DNA of 64,000 nt from Borrelia sp. P9F1 (GTDB lineage Bacteria; Spirochaetota; Spirochaetia; Borreliales; Borreliaceae), in the NCBI RefSeq assembly GCF_030436115.1, contig NZ_CP129407.1, forward strand, positions 464,402 to 528,401. Direction: 5' to 3'. Shown one piece after another: positions 34,783-44,717 of the stretch. The position numbers and the translations under genes are program-made. The notes under the pieces are model-generated. The model saw nothing but the letters and a program-made list of their open reading frames with translations, made no database searches and was not told the DNA's origin. Numbering within the stretch: position 1 is the first letter of the stretch; each line of letters starts with the position of its first letter.

Positions 34783-36138
34783 TTGGTAGTAAAGCAAGAT
34801 AAGATAAGAGATCTTGTTATTAATGGAAATATATACAAAGTAATTTTTGTCATCGGTCTACCTTTAGTTGTCACTAACATTATTCAGATTTTTTATGAGT
34901 TAACTGACATGTTTTATGTAGGGAAACTTGGTACTCTATATGTAAGTGCGCTTTCTCTTATTTGGCCCATAAACTTTTTTATTGTCTCTCTGGAGATGGG
35001 TATGGGCATAGGTAGCGTGTCTTTAATAGCTAGAAGTTTTGGGGAGGGCAATTACAAGAAAACAGCTAGATACTCAGGGCAGCTATTAACCTTAAGCTTT
35101 CTTCTTTCTATACTGGTAGCTTTATTAGCATTCATTTTTATTGATTCGATTTTGGGTTATATCGGTGCTGTAGGAGAGCTTAGAAATTATGCAAGAGAGT
35201 ATTTTTCTATAGCTATTTACGCGATACCTGTAATGTTTTTAAGCATGGCTATTGTATTCATACTAAATGCAATAGGCTCCACAGTGATTTCGATGATAAT
35301 AATTTTGATTGCAAATATTGTTAATTTTATTCTTGATCCAATTTTGATATTTACTTTTGATCTAGGTATTGCTGGTGCTGCTTGGGCTACTCTTTTTTCA
35401 AAATTGGTTGCCGTTATAAGTTATCCCATTGCGGCTTTCTGTTTTAATAAATGTCTAAAAATTTATGTTAAAGATTTAATTCCTAACTTTGATTACTTGC
35501 TTCGAATGCTCAAAGGAGGTATTCCCGCATCTTTGAGTCAGGCTATGATATCTTTTTCTTTCATCATCTTCAATTCATTTATTGTAACAATCGGAACTGA
35601 TTTTTTGGCTGCTTACGGTATTTCTAACATGATAGATACATTTTTATTTCTGCCCGCAATGGCTTTTAGTTCTGCTTTAGCAACAATAATCGGACAAAAC
35701 CTAGGTATAAGTAAAATAAAAAGAGCCAGTGAGGCTTTGCGCAAGGGATTTTTTGTCATAGGCTTAGTTTCTATTTCTACAACATTAATTTTAATTATCA
35801 ATAGAAATTTTTTAATATCTTTGTTTACCAACAATAAAACAGTTTTAGAATATTCAAATCACTATCTATTTTTTATTGCGATTGGTAGTGTTGGGTTTTC
35901 TTTTCAACTTGCTCTTCAGGGTGCTCTAATTGGTTCTGGTTTAACCAATTTAGTTATGGTTGTGACTTTTACTAGAGTGTGGCTTGTTGCAATGCCTATT
36001 ATGTTAATTATTAAATATTTTGGTGTAATTTTTGAGTATATTTGGGTTTTTGCTGTAATTCCAAGTTATGCTGGGTTCTTTATTACTCTTGTTATTGTTC
36101 TTAACGGTTCTTGGAAGCACAAAAAGTTTACTAGTTGA
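34783..36138 (+). CDS. MATE-family efflux transporter, copy 1
   Basis: 451 aa from the TTG at 34783, chosen because AGGAG lies 7 bases before it and its N terminus (VVKQDKIRDLVINGNIYK) then matches copy 2 in length; an ATG at 34777 is only one base from the Shine-Dalgarno. Twelve membrane segments are visible. MATE transporters expel drugs or metabolites using Na+ or H+. Motifs: PLVVTNIIQIFYELTDMFYVGKLG in the first half, DLGIAGAAWAT in the middle and FLAAYGISN in the second half. No substrate can be inferred. Confidence 0.85.
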   Translation: MVVKQDKIRDLVINGNIYKVIFVIGLPLVVTNIIQIFYELTDMFYVGKLGTLYVSALSLIWPINFFIVSLEMGMGIGSVSLIARSFGEGNYKKTARYSGQLLTLSFLLSILVALLAFIFIDSILGYIGAVGELRNYAREYFSIAIYAIPVMFLSMAIVFILNAIGSTVISMIIILIANIVNFILDPILIFTFDLGIAGAAWATLFSKLVAVISYPIAAFCFNKCLKIYVKDLIPNFDYLLRMLKGGIPASLSQAMISFSFIIFNSFIVTIGTDFLAAYGISNMIDTFLFLPAMAFSSALATIIGQNLGISKIKRASEALRKGFFVIGLVSISTTLILIINRNFLISLFTNNKTVLEYSNHYLFFIAIGSVGFSFQLALQGALIGSGLTNLVMVVTFTRVWLVAMPIMLIIKYFGVIFEYIWVFAVIPSYAGFFITLVIVLNGSWKHKKFTS

Positions 36139-36242
36139 GTAGTCTGTTTTGTTTGTGGTTTAAAATTAGATATTATAATTAAATAACTTATTTTAGAAAC
36201 TTTGTGGTTTAGTAAAAATAAGTGATGAAAGGCGAGCTTCAT

Positions 36243-37601
36243 ATGGCAACGAATCAGGCTAAAACTAGAGAGTTAATATTGGCAGGGAATTTATATAAAG
36301 TATTGTCAGTTGTTAGTTTCCCTATTTTGGTGACTAATGTTATTCAGGCTTTTTACGAACTGACAGATATGTTTTATGTGGGAAAGCTTGGTGCTGTTCC
36401 CCTTGCTGCACTGTCTCTTACAGGTCCTATTAATTTTCTTATTATGGTTTTTGCTATGGGAATGGCTATGGGAAGCATATCATTGATGTCTAAAGCTATT
36501 GGAGAGGGAACATTTTCTAAGTTTTCAAAATATGCAGGACAATTATTATTTTTAAATTTCATATCATCTCTGTTTGTTATGGTCTTTATTTTACTATCTA
36601 TAGATTCTATTCTAGATTTTATGTCTGTTAAGGGCGACCTTAGGGAGCTTACCAAGTCTTATTTTTATGTAACAGCATATGCGATACCAGTAATGTTTTT
36701 AAGTATTTCTATTGTATATATATTGAATTCTCAAGGTGAAACCATTATTTCGATGATAATAATTTTGATTGCAAATGTTATTAATTTTATTCTTGATCCA
36801 ATTTTAATGTTTGCTTTTGATTTAGGTATTGCTGGTGCTGCTTGGGCTACTTTTTTTTCAAAATTAGTAACAGTTTTTTCTTATTTGTTTCTAACTTATG
36901 GATTAAATCGTGGATTTAAGATAAGTTTAGGGGATATGATGCCAGATATTGCTGTAATGAGAAATATTTTTAATTTAGGGTTCCCAGCAGCTTTTGGACA
37001 GATTATGACTTCTCTTTCTTTTTTGGTTTTCAATTATCTTGTGATTCAAATTAGTCCTAAATTTTTAGCCGCTTACGGACTTACAAATAGTATTATTGCA
37101 TTTTTGCTCCTTCCCGGAATGAGTATTGGTACTGGGATTATTACAATTGTTGGGCAAAACCTTGGAGCTAAAAATTTCGATAGAATAGGAGATGCCTTAA
37201 AGAAGGGGTTTTTTTTGTCTTTAATAGTTTTATTTACAATTAATGTAATTATAATATCTTTCAGAGAAAGTATTGCAGCTTTTTTTACAGATGATTTTGA
37301 AGTTTTAAGTTATGCTAATGATTATTTGTTATTGGCATCAATTGGAACTGTTGGATATGGATTACAGCAAGTTTTTTTTGGAGGGCTGATTGGTTCAGGA
37401 TTTACAAAACTTGTCATGGTTATTGTTTGTGTTCGTCTTTGGGTTATTCGCTTGCCGGTTGTGCTTATTTTTCAATATTTCGGAATCATGGAAGATTCTC
37501 TAGGATATGCTTTCATAATTTCAAATTATGTGGCCTTTGGGATTTTATTGTACTTTACTCTTACAAAATATTGGTTGAAGACGCAGCGTAGTTCAACATA
37601 G
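36243..37601 (+). CDS. MATE-family efflux transporter, copy 2
   Basis: 452 aa from ATG 36243; a frame-start at 36222 would add 7 residues. A tandem duplicate of the preceding gene, similar along its whole length, with a strongly similar patch: bases 36747-36866 match 35287-35406 with only about 8 differences in 120, all transitions, suggesting gene conversion. Same 12-segment layout with FLAAYGLTN and GQNLGAKNF. Substrate unknown. 81 bases separate the copies. Confidence 0.85.
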   Translation: MATNQAKTRELILAGNLYKVLSVVSFPILVTNVIQAFYELTDMFYVGKLGAVPLAALSLTGPINFLIMVFAMGMAMGSISLMSKAIGEGTFSKFSKYAGQLLFLNFISSLFVMVFILLSIDSILDFMSVKGDLRELTKSYFYVTAYAIPVMFLSISIVYILNSQGETIISMIIILIANVINFILDPILMFAFDLGIAGAAWATFFSKLVTVFSYLFLTYGLNRGFKISLGDMMPDIAVMRNIFNLGFPAAFGQIMTSLSFLVFNYLVIQISPKFLAAYGLTNSIIAFLLLPGMSIGTGIITIVGQNLGAKNFDRIGDALKKGFFLSLIVLFTINVIIISFRESIAAFFTDDFEVLSYANDYLLLASIGTVGYGLQQVFFGGLIGSGFTKLVMVIVCVRLWVIRLPVVLIFQYFGIMEDSLGYAFIISNYVAFGILLYFTLTKYWLKTQRSST

Positions 37602-37700
37602 TAATTTTAGTAGTTATAAGAAGTTATGCAATCAGACCAGTAGTCTTGAAATTGTGTGTGGGTGCAGTAATGTTCTAACTCAAGAGCTAGAATCGATTTA

Positions 37701-38069
37701 TCAATCTTGTTTTAGGAAAACATGGAATTTGTTTTGTTTTCTTTTGTTTACACTGATATTCAATTTAAATTTTTTCTTTTCTCCTGCCTTAAGACCTTCT
37801 TTTATTATATGACCTGTTTTGTTACCTTTTTTAAAAATTGCTAGTGAGTTTTGTTTTATGTCCGTTTTTTTGTTGTTTTTAAGAGTAATTATTAAGTTGT
37901 TTTTACTGTCAGCTTCAAATTCTACTATTTCAACCTTTTGTGTATTTTTTATACTAAAAATATAGGTGAGCTCTCTGGTGGTATTTTGCGCCCTCACAGG
38001 ATTGTTTTTTATACATGACACGTTCATGGATATAGCGGATATTATAATAATTTTTGATATTTTTTTCAC
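37701..38069 (-). CDS. Small putative lipoprotein
   Basis: 122 aa, lysine/asparagine-rich. N-terminal signal with lipobox NVSC (KIIIISAISMNVSC), so probably lipidated at C19. The mature part is beta-rich with repeated Lys and no family I know. Convergent with the MATE pair. ATG 38069 lies 489 bases before tuf with nothing recognisable on the minus strand between. Possible equivalent of BB_0475. Confidence 0.6.
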   Translation of the reverse strand: MKKISKIIIISAISMNVSCIKNNPVRAQNTTRELTYIFSIKNTQKVEIVEFEADSKNNLIITLKNNKKTDIKQNSLAIFKKGNKTGHIIKEGLKAGEKKKFKLNISVNKRKQNKFHVFLKQD

Positions 38070-38558
38070 TAGCTGTACCTTGTTGTATGTAGTTAACAGT
38101 CAATTATTAAATAATAATGCATAGTGTTTACGCGATTGTACCTAAGGCGGTCTTCTTATACACTTTATTTATGCTGATTATAGAGTAATATCAAAGAGAA
38201 TAAGAAATGTAAATGGCTTACTTGGTCTTGTGGAAGTGGTACGTCATTATGTTTGTTTTTTGCTTCATTTAACCAATTTCAAAGAAGATTGTATCTGGAA
38301 TAAAATGATAAAGTTATTGACTACATGTCAAATAATTTGTAGAATGTCAGAGTTGTTGGGGGTTTCTTTTAGAAAAACACGGAAGTCGGGTCAATTTCTA
38401 ATAAGAGATAGTCTTTTTAATATGCAGCACAATGCGGCGGTTCTATTTATTTTGTAATTGTTGTATATTATTAGGGAAATAGTGTGGAATTCTTTAAACA
38501 AGGATTTTGAGGCTGGGTATAAAGATAAAGATTTGGATATGAGTTTAGGAGGTGATTC
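38070..38558. other. 489-base intergenic region upstream of tuf
   Basis: Holds the tuf promoter (38317-38345) and a 207-base leader with a strong Shine-Dalgarno (AGGAGGTGATT) just before ATG 38559. An open frame at 38230-38457 crosses the promoter and looks spurious. No RNA gene or repeat seen. Confidence 0.55.
38317..38345 (+). promoter_or_regulatory. Probable promoter of tuf and the ribosomal cluster
   Basis: TTGACT at 38317-38322 and TAGAAT at 38340-38345 with ideal 17 bp spacing. Predicted start near 38352, giving a leader of about 207 bases. Confidence 0.65.
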
Positions 38559-39743
38559 ATGGCTAAGGAAGTTTTTCAGAGAACAAAACCGCACATGAAT
38601 GTTGGTACGATAGGGCACGTTGACCACGGAAAGACAACATTAACGGCGGCTATTAGCATTTATTGCTCAAAGGTAAACAAGGATGTTCGTGCACTTAAAT
38701 ATGAAGATATTGATAATGCGCCTGAAGAGAAGGCGAGGGGGATAACGATTAATGCTAGGCATATTGAGTATGAGACCGCAAGTAGGCATTATGCTCATGT
38801 TGATTGTCCTGGGCACGCCGATTACATTAAAAATATGATTACGGGGGCAGCTCAGATGGATGCTGCTATACTATTGGTTGCGGCTGACAGTGGGGCAGAG
38901 CCTCAGACTAAAGAACATTTGCTTCTTGCACAGAGAATGGGAATAAAAAAAATAATAGTGTTTTTGAACAAACTAGATTTAGCAGATCCTGAGCTTGTTG
39001 AACTTGTTGAAGTTGAAGTTTTGGAACTTGTTGAGAAGTATGGATTTGCTGGTGATACTCCGATAATAAAAGGGTCGGCTTTTGGCGCTATGTCAAATCC
39101 GGATGATCCTGAGGCAACTAAGTGCATAAAGGAGCTTCTTGATTCTATGGATAATTACTTCGATCTTCCTGAGAGAGACATTGATAAGCCGTTTTTGCTT
39201 GCTGTTGAGGATGTCTTTTCTATATCCGGACGCGGTACCGTTGCTACTGGACGTATTGAGAGAGGCCTTATTAAGGTTGGGCAAGAAGTTGAGATTGTTG
39301 GAATTAGGGAAACTAGGAGAACAACGGTTACTGGTGTTGAAATGTTTCAAAAAATTCTTGAGGAAGGACAAGCGGGGGATAATGTTGGGCTTTTGCTTAG
39401 GGGTGTTGATAAGAAGGATATTGAAAGAGGACAGGTTATTGCCGCTATTGGTACAATTACTCCTCATAAGAAATTTAAGGCATCTATATATTGTTTGACT
39501 AAGGAAGAGGGTGGAAGACATAAGCCGTTTTTCCCAGGATATAGGCCACAATTTTTCTTCAGAACAACAGATGTTACGGGTATGGTAGCTTTAGAAGGAA
39601 AAGAGATGGTTATGCCGGGAGATAATGTTGATATTTCTGTTGAACTTATCTCTTCAATAGCTATGGATAAAAATGTTGAGTTTGCTGTGAGAGAAGGTGG
39701 AAGAACTGTTGCTTCGGGACGTATTCTTGAAATATTGGAATAG
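38559..39743 (+). CDS. tuf: Elongation factor Tu
   Basis: 394 aa. GTPase that delivers aminoacyl-tRNA to the ribosome. GTP-binding motifs [20 protein letters not shown] and NKLDL are intact, and the effector region EEKARGITI is normal. Only one tuf is in the window. The strong AGGAGGTGATT Shine-Dalgarno starts the gene. A hairpin (39750-39772) follows before rpsJ, possibly tuning expression of the ribosomal genes behind it. Confidence 0.98.
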   Translation: MAKEVFQRTKPHMNVGTIGHVDHGKTTLTAAISIYCSKVNKDVRALKYEDIDNAPEEKARGITINARHIEYETASRHYAHVDCPGHADYIKNMITGAAQMDAAILLVAADSGAEPQTKEHLLLAQRMGIKKIIVFLNKLDLADPELVELVEVEVLELVEKYGFAGDTPIIKGSAFGAMSNPDDPEATKCIKELLDSMDNYFDLPERDIDKPFLLAVEDVFSISGRGTVATGRIERGLIKVGQEVEIVGIRETRRTTVTGVEMFQKILEEGQAGDNVGLLLRGVDKKDIERGQVIAAIGTITPHKKFKASIYCLTKEEGGRHKPFFPGYRPQFFFRTTDVTGMVALEGKEMVMPGDNVDISVELISSIAMDKNVEFAVREGGRTVASGRILEILE

Positions 39744-39749
39744 TGGGGA

Positions 39750-39772
39750 TAGGGATACTTTTTGTGTCCCTA
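39750..39772 (+). promoter_or_regulatory. Hairpin between tuf and rpsJ
   Basis: Arms 39750-39758 (TAGGGATAC) and 39764-39772 (GTGTCCCTA) form a 9-bp stem with one T-G wobble and a TTTTT loop. There is no U-run after it, so it is more like an attenuator or processing site than a full terminator. Confidence 0.6.
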
Positions 39773-39789
39773 AAGTTTAGGAGATTAAA

Positions 39790-40098
39790 TTGATTGCTAA
39801 AGATAAGATACGGGTAAGGCTTTTTAGTTTTGATGTTAAGATATTGGACCAGAGCGCTGAGTCTATTGTTAGGGCTGTTCAGAAATCTAAAGCTCAAATA
39901 AAGGGGCCTATTCCTTTGCCGACAAAGATAAAGAAATATACTGTTTTGCGTTCTCCTCATGTTAATAAAAAATCGAGAGAGCAATTTGAAATGAGAACTC
40001 ATAAAAGGCTTATTGATATTTTGGACCCTACTTCTGCTTTGATGGACTCTTTGATGAAATTGGAACTGCCTGCGGGGGTGGAAGTGGATATTAAGTAG
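39790..40098 (+). CDS. rpsJ: Ribosomal protein S10
   Basis: 102 aa, with the S10 pattern [22 protein letters not shown] and [23 protein letters not shown]. First gene of the S10 operon; also acts in Nus-dependent antitermination (NusE). Start is TTG at 39790, with TTTAGGAG 8 bases upstream; normal length. Follows the tuf hairpin. Confidence 0.97.
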   Translation: MIAKDKIRVRLFSFDVKILDQSAESIVRAVQKSKAQIKGPIPLPTKIKKYTVLRSPHVNKKSREQFEMRTHKRLIDILDPTSALMDSLMKLELPAGVEVDIK

Positions 40099-40136
40099 GC
40101 GATGAGATGCTAAGTATATTAATTTGAGGTGTTTTA

Positions 40137-40766
40137 ATGTTGGGATTGATTGGAAAAAAGGTGGGCATGACTCAGATATTTCAAGAAGATGGGGTTGTGG
40201 TGCCTGTTACGGTAATAGAATTTGAGTCCAATTATGTTATAGGGAAAAGAACAGTAGAGAAAGATGGATATGACGCTCTTATAATGGGATCTGTTGATCT
40301 TAAAAGTTCGAAGGTTTCAAAGCCGATAAGAGGTCAGTATAAAAAATTAGAGAATATTGAGCCTAAGAAGTATGTTATAGAATTTAGAGACTTTAAGGGT
40401 TATGATGCTGGTGATGAGATTAAACTTGATGTTTTCAGAGAGGTTAAGTATGTGGATATTACTGGCACTACTAAGGGTAAGGGTTTCCAGGGAGCTATGA
40501 AGAGACATAACTTTAGTGGTGGCCCTTCCTCTCATGGGTCTAAGTTTCACAGACACCTTGGCGGCACCGGACAGGCTACTACTCCTGCTAGGACTTTTAA
40601 GGGGACCAAAATGGCTGGTAGAATGGGTGGTATTCAGCAAACTATTCAAAATCTTGAAATTATTTTTATCGATGAAGAGAAGGGAGCTATTTTGGTAAAG
40701 GGAGCTGTGCCAGGATTTAAGGGTTCTTTTGTTATTGTTAAAAAGGCTAGAAAAGTGGGTGTTTAG
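40137..40766 (+). CDS. rplC: Ribosomal protein L3
   Basis: 209 aa. The glycine-rich loop HNFSGGPSSHGSKFHRHLGG and TTPARTFKGTKMAGRMGG reach toward the peptidyl-transferase centre. Normal length. ATG 40137 opens with MLGLIGKKVGMTQIF. The last bases run up to rplD, two bases apart. Confidence 0.97.
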   Translation: MLGLIGKKVGMTQIFQEDGVVVPVTVIEFESNYVIGKRTVEKDGYDALIMGSVDLKSSKVSKPIRGQYKKLENIEPKKYVIEFRDFKGYDAGDEIKLDVFREVKYVDITGTTKGKGFQGAMKRHNFSGGPSSHGSKFHRHLGGTGQATTPARTFKGTKMAGRMGGIQQTIQNLEIIFIDEEKGAILVKGAVPGFKGSFVIVKKARKVGV

Positions 40767-40767
40767 T

Positions 40768-41397
40768 ATGGAAAGGAAAGTTTTTTCTCAAGAAGGACAA
40801 GAGCTTCGATCTATAGATTTGGAAGATAGGGTCTTTAACGTTGATATTAGCTATGGCTCTATATATAATGCTATTCGGAATGAGCTAGCCAATCTGAGAG
40901 TTGGGACAGCTTCAACTAAAACTAGAGCTGAGGTTAAGGGGAGTTCTAAAAAGCCTTGGAAGCAAAAGGGCACGGGGCGTGCAAGGGTGGGCACTAGGCG
41001 GAATCCAATTTGGGTTGGTGGTGGTGTTGCTTTGGGGCCAAAGCCAAGAGATTATAGTTATAAATTACCGAGGAAGGTAAAGCGGCTTGCTTTTAGGTCT
41101 GTGCTTAGCTTGCGTGCATCTGTGGAAGATGGTTTTAAAATTATAGAGGATTTTACTGTTGAGTCGGGAAAGACAAGAGAACTTGCTTTGATAATGAAAA
41201 ATTTTATAGGCACCAATGGAAAAACGGTTATTCTGTTGGGTAATGATGATCAGATGGTTAAGAGAGCAGGGAAAAATATTAGAGATTTGAAGATTTTATC
41301 TTTTAATAGACTTAGGATTGTTGATTTGTTTTATGCCAAGAATTTAATAGCTCTTGAATCTGCTATCAGGGGGCTTAATGAATTTTATGTTAAATAA
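40768..41397 (+). CDS. rplD: Ribosomal protein L4
   Basis: 209 aa from ATG 40768; a longer frame opens at 40729 but that part is inside rplC and has no Shine-Dalgarno. The loop KPWKQKGTGRARVGTRRNPIWVGGG lines the exit tunnel. In E. coli L4 also represses its own operon; not tested here. Normal length. Confidence 0.96.
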   Translation: MERKVFSQEGQELRSIDLEDRVFNVDISYGSIYNAIRNELANLRVGTASTKTRAEVKGSSKKPWKQKGTGRARVGTRRNPIWVGGGVALGPKPRDYSYKLPRKVKRLAFRSVLSLRASVEDGFKIIEDFTVESGKTRELALIMKNFIGTNGKTVILLGNDDQMVKRAGKNIRDLKILSFNRLRIVDLFYAKNLIALESAIRGLNEFYVK

Positions 41398-41421
41398 TAG
41401 AAGGAATGTTAAGGATGAAAT

Positions 41422-41718
41422 ATGAAAGCTTTTGATATAATGATCTCGCCTGTGCTTACCGAGAAAACTAATATTCAGCGGGAGAATATGAATGTTTATA
41501 CTTTTAGGGTTAAGAAGCAGGCGAATAAGAAAGATGTTGGTGCTGCGATTAAGGAGCTTTTTGGTGTTGTTCCGGTGTCTTGTAGCGTTCTTAATGTTAA
41601 AAGCAAAAGTAAGGTAGTGGTTTCAAAGAAGGGGTATCCTATTGGCAAGGGAAAGACTTCTTCATGGAAAAAGGCATATATCTATCTTAGAAAAGAAGAT
41701 AAAATAGATATATTTTAG
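41422..41718 (+). CDS. rplW: Ribosomal protein L23
   Basis: 98 aa, beginning AFDIMISPVLTEKTN, with the long basic loop near residues 70-85. L23 sits at the tunnel exit and docks SRP and trigger factor; the SRP RNA gene (ffs) is elsewhere in this window. Preceded by AAGGATGAA-like site; fits the family length. Confidence 0.95.
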   Translation: MKAFDIMISPVLTEKTNIQRENMNVYTFRVKKQANKKDVGAAIKELFGVVPVSCSVLNVKSKSKVVVSKKGYPIGKGKTSSWKKAYIYLRKEDKIDIF

Positions 41719-41739
41719 TGGTTTTGGAGAAAGAAAAAT

Positions 41740-42573
41740 ATGGGTATTAAGACTTATAGACCGAAGACGTCTTCTTTGCGGTATAAGACAACTTTGTCCT
41801 TTGATGATTTGAGTAAAAGTAATGATCCTTTAAAGTCTTTGACTAAGGGAAAGATGTCTAGGGCTGGAAGAGATTCTTCTGGGAGAATTAGTGTTAGGAG
41901 AAGGGGTGGTGGGCATAAGAGAAGGTATAGGGAAATTGATTTTGGTAGAAGGGATAAATTTGGGGTACCTGCTCGGGTTGCGTCTATCGAATATGATCCA
42001 AATAGGAGTTCTAATATAGCTTTACTTGTTTACAGGGATGGAGATAAGAGATATGCCATTGCTCCTAAGGGGATTAAAGTTGGTGATGTATTGGAGAGCG
42101 GGCCAAATTCTCCAATAAGGAGTGGTAATTCGCTTCCTCTTGAGAATATTCCAGTTGGTAAGATGGTACATAATATTGAGCTTAATCTTGGAAGGGGTGG
42201 GCAGCTTGTAAGGAGTGCTGGTAGTTATGCTATGATACTTGCCTCTGATGAAGATTATGTGACCGTTAAGCTTCCGTCAGGAGAGATGCGCATGATTTTT
42301 AAGAAATGTATGGCTACTCTTGGAGAAGTTGGAAATGGGGATTATATGAATGTTTCTTGGGGTAAGGCCGGTAAGAGTAGGTGGCTTGGGAGGAGGCCTA
42401 AGGTGAGGGGCGTTGCCATGAACCCTGTTGACCATCCTCATGGGGGTGGAGAGGGGAAGACTTCTGGGGGGCGTCATCCTGTATCTCCTTGGGGACAGCC
42501 TACCAAGGGATATAAAACTCGAAAAAGGAAGAAATACTCAGATAAATTTATAGTTAAGCGAAGAAGTAAGTAG
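41740..42573 (+). CDS. rplB: Ribosomal protein L2
   Basis: 277 aa. The signature [23 protein letters not shown] near the C terminus contacts the peptidyl-transferase centre (its conserved His is present). An early [21 protein letters not shown] segment is basic as usual. ATG 41740; rpsS starts 9 bases after the stop. Confidence 0.98.
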   Translation: MGIKTYRPKTSSLRYKTTLSFDDLSKSNDPLKSLTKGKMSRAGRDSSGRISVRRRGGGHKRRYREIDFGRRDKFGVPARVASIEYDPNRSSNIALLVYRDGDKRYAIAPKGIKVGDVLESGPNSPIRSGNSLPLENIPVGKMVHNIELNLGRGGQLVRSAGSYAMILASDEDYVTVKLPSGEMRMIFKKCMATLGEVGNGDYMNVSWGKAGKSRWLGRRPKVRGVAMNPVDHPHGGGEGKTSGGRHPVSPWGQPTKGYKTRKRKKYSDKFIVKRRSK

Positions 42574-42582
42574 GAGATTGTA

Positions 42583-42861
42583 GTGGCAAGATCTATTAAG
42601 AAAGGACCTTTTATAGAAAAAAGTCTTTACCAGAAAGTTTTGGCAGCTTCTGGTAAGGAGAAAAGGGTGGTTATTAAAACATATTCTAGAGCTTCAACAA
42701 TAATACCTGATATGGTAAATCTTACTATATCTGTCTATAACGGGAAGTCTTTTATTCCTGTTTATATTACTGAAGATCTTGTAGGGCATAAGCTTGGTGA
42801 ATTTTCTCCGACAAGGATTTTTAGGGGGCATGCTAAGTCAGATAAGAAGGGAAGGAAGTAG
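42583..42861 (+). CDS. rpsS: Ribosomal protein S19
   Basis: 92 aa, family-typical [18 protein letters not shown] and the late [16 protein letters not shown]. Start GTG 42583 after GTAGGAGATTGTA. It lies in the small-subunit head near S13. Normal length; rplV begins 4 bases on. Confidence 0.96.
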   Translation: MARSIKKGPFIEKSLYQKVLAASGKEKRVVIKTYSRASTIIPDMVNLTISVYNGKSFIPVYITEDLVGHKLGEFSPTRIFRGHAKSDKKGRK

Positions 42862-42865
42862 GGGT

Positions 42866-43228
42866 ATGGTTGTAAATAGAAGATACACGGCGAGGGGCAA
42901 GAATCTGCCATCTTCCCCGAAGAAGGTAAGGCCTATAGCTGACAACATACGGGGTAGGTCTTATGTTGAAGCTGTTGCTATACTTTATTCTATGCCCAAT
43001 AAGGGGGCTAAGCTTTTGGGTAAGGTAGTTAAATCGGCTGCATCAAATGCTATGTACCATAATAAAAATCTTTCTGAGGATATGATCATTGTGAAGGTTA
43101 TTATGATTGATGATGGAAAGCGTCGCAAGAGTGTTTGGCCTAGAGCTAGAGGGAGGGCCGATAGACTGGTTAATAGAAGTTGTCATATTTTTGTTGAGGT
43201 TGATGAAAAGATGGGAAGTGGGGAGTAA
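42866..43228 (+). CDS. rplV: Ribosomal protein L22
   Basis: 120 aa from ATG 42866; a longer frame from 42794 lies in rpsS and was rejected. The tunnel beta-hairpin and the C-terminal RRKSVWPRARGRADRLVNRSCHI are present. L22 loop changes are linked to macrolide sensitivity; this loop looks ordinary. 3 bases separate it from rpsC. Confidence 0.95.
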   Translation: MVVNRRYTARGKNLPSSPKKVRPIADNIRGRSYVEAVAILYSMPNKGAKLLGKVVKSAASNAMYHNKNLSEDMIIVKVIMIDDGKRRKSVWPRARGRADRLVNRSCHIFVEVDEKMGSGE

Positions 43229-43231
43229 GAT

Positions 43232-44050
43232 ATGGGTCAAAAGGTGCATCCTTATAGCTTAAGAATAAAGATTAATAAAGACTGGAAATCGAAATGGTAT
43301 TTTGATAAGAAGTTGTATTCAGAGATACTTTATGAAGATTTCGTAATAAGACGGGAGACTATGAAGTTTCTCAGGGGTATTAAGTTTGATATTTCCGACA
43401 TAGAGATTATTAGAAATAATCTTCAACGGGTGACAGTGGTGATTTCTACTCCAAGGCCTGGCTCTGTTATTGGGGTTAAAGGCGCCAACCTTGAAAAGAT
43501 AGGACAGTTGTTAACTAGAAAGATTTCTAAAAAAATAAATATTAAGATAAAAGAAATTAAGAAGCCCGAGTTTGATGCTCAGATTATTGCTAATGGAATA
43601 GCAAGGCAAATTGAGAATAGAGTTTCTTACAGAAAGCTTTTAAAAACCGCACTTTCATCTTCTATTTCGAAGGGTCTTCAGGGGATCAAAATTAAGGTTT
43701 CGGGTAGGCTTGGTGGGGCTGAAATTGCCAGAAGTTTTGAGGTTAAAGAAGGAAGAATCCCGTTACATACTCTTAGGGCTAACATAGATTATGGTTTTGT
43801 TGAGGCGCAGACGACTTATGGCATTATTGGTGTTAAGGTTTGGGCATTTAAGGGTGAACTTTTGGGAAGGAAGATTAATTCGGATGCTGGTCAGGTAATA
43901 AATAAAAAGCCTGCAAGAGAAAGAAGTGAAAATTTTGATAAGAGCGTGGTATTTCAAGATAGGAATAATCAGGATAGTAAGAATAGAAGAGTTGTAGATG
44001 AGGGTAAATTTTTTAAGGAAAAATCGGGGGTTGGAGATGATTCTCTTTGA
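43232..44050 (+). CDS. rpsC: Ribosomal protein S3, with C-terminal extension
   Basis: 272 aa, about 40 longer than E. coli S3. KH domain GSVIGVKGANLEKIG is clear, then the C-terminal S3 domain ending near residue 230 (GVKVWAFKGELLG). The remaining tail (DKSVVFQDRNNQDSKNRRVVDE) is polar and likely disordered at the mRNA entry side. ATG 43232 follows the rplV stop by 3 bases; a 42-base gap precedes rplP. Confidence 0.94.
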   Translation: MGQKVHPYSLRIKINKDWKSKWYFDKKLYSEILYEDFVIRRETMKFLRGIKFDISDIEIIRNNLQRVTVVISTPRPGSVIGVKGANLEKIGQLLTRKISKKINIKIKEIKKPEFDAQIIANGIARQIENRVSYRKLLKTALSSSISKGLQGIKIKVSGRLGGAEIARSFEVKEGRIPLHTLRANIDYGFVEAQTTYGIIGVKVWAFKGELLGRKINSDAGQVINKKPARERSENFDKSVVFQDRNNQDSKNRRVVDEGKFFKEKSGVGDDSL

Positions 44051-44092
44051 AAAAAGAAGAGTTTTGATATCTAGGATCCTAAGGAGAGTTAA

Positions 44093-44509
44093 ATGTTGAG
44101 TCCTAAAAAGGTTAAATATAGGAAGAGGCAAAGAGGGAGGCTTACTGGACAGGCGCAGAAGGGGAATAAAATATCTTTTGGAGAATATGGACTTGTTTCT
44201 CTTGAGACAGATTTTATCACTGCAAGGCAGATTGAGGCAGCTCGTATTGCCATGACTCGTAGGGTTAAGAGGGGTGGTAAAGTTTGGATAAGAATATTTC
44301 CGGACATTCCCTACACTAAGAAGCCAGCTGAGACTAGAATGGGTAAGGGCAAGGGGGGTGTTGACCATTGGAATGCTCCTGTTAGGCTTGGGACTGTTAT
44401 GTTTGAGATGGCTGGAGTAGCTAAGGAGCTTGCCGAGGAAGCTATGGTGCTTGCTAGTTCCAAATTGCCGGTTAAAACGATATTTGTTGTAAGGAGAGAT
44501 TTGAGGTAG
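44093..44509 (+). CDS. rplP: Ribosomal protein L16
   Basis: 138 aa. It shows [35 protein letters not shown] and [14 protein letters not shown], all L16 signatures; L16 helps position the A-site tRNA. ATG 44093 with AAGGAGAG just upstream. rpmC follows after 3 bases. Confidence 0.97.
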   Translation: MLSPKKVKYRKRQRGRLTGQAQKGNKISFGEYGLVSLETDFITARQIEAARIAMTRRVKRGGKVWIRIFPDIPYTKKPAETRMGKGKGGVDHWNAPVRLGTVMFEMAGVAKELAEEAMVLASSKLPVKTIFVVRRDLR

Positions 44510-44512
44510 GTT

Positions 44513-44713
44513 ATGTTGAAAAAATTTAAAGATATGTCTTTTGATGACATGAAGGCTAAGCGCATGTCGCTGAAGAGAGAGTATATGGATTTGAGGTTTA
44601 AGACGGTTGTGGGCCATGTTGAGAATCCTTTAAAGAAAAGGGAGATAAGGCGGGATATTGCAAGACTTAATACAGTGATTCATGAATATGAAATGGGTGT
44701 TAGGAAGGTTTAG
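44513..44713 (+). CDS. rpmC: Ribosomal protein L29
   Basis: 66 aa, helical, family pattern [23 protein letters not shown] and [17 protein letters not shown]. It lies near the tunnel exit beside L23. ATG 44513, usual length, placed between L16 and S17 as expected. Confidence 0.93.
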   Translation: MLKKFKDMSFDDMKAKRMSLKREYMDLRFKTVVGHVENPLKKREIRRDIARLNTVIHEYEMGVRKV

Positions 44714-44717
44714 TTGT

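Noticed and set aside
38230..38457. 75-aa frame upstream of tuf
   Set aside because: It crosses the TTGACT/TAGAAT promoter, has no Shine-Dalgarno or family pattern, and its composition is not coding-like.
43763..44617. 284-aa minus-strand frame antisense to rpsC/rplP
   Set aside because: Pro/Ser/Ile/Leu/Asn-rich composition typical of reading the complement of G-rich ribosomal genes; no start site or family.
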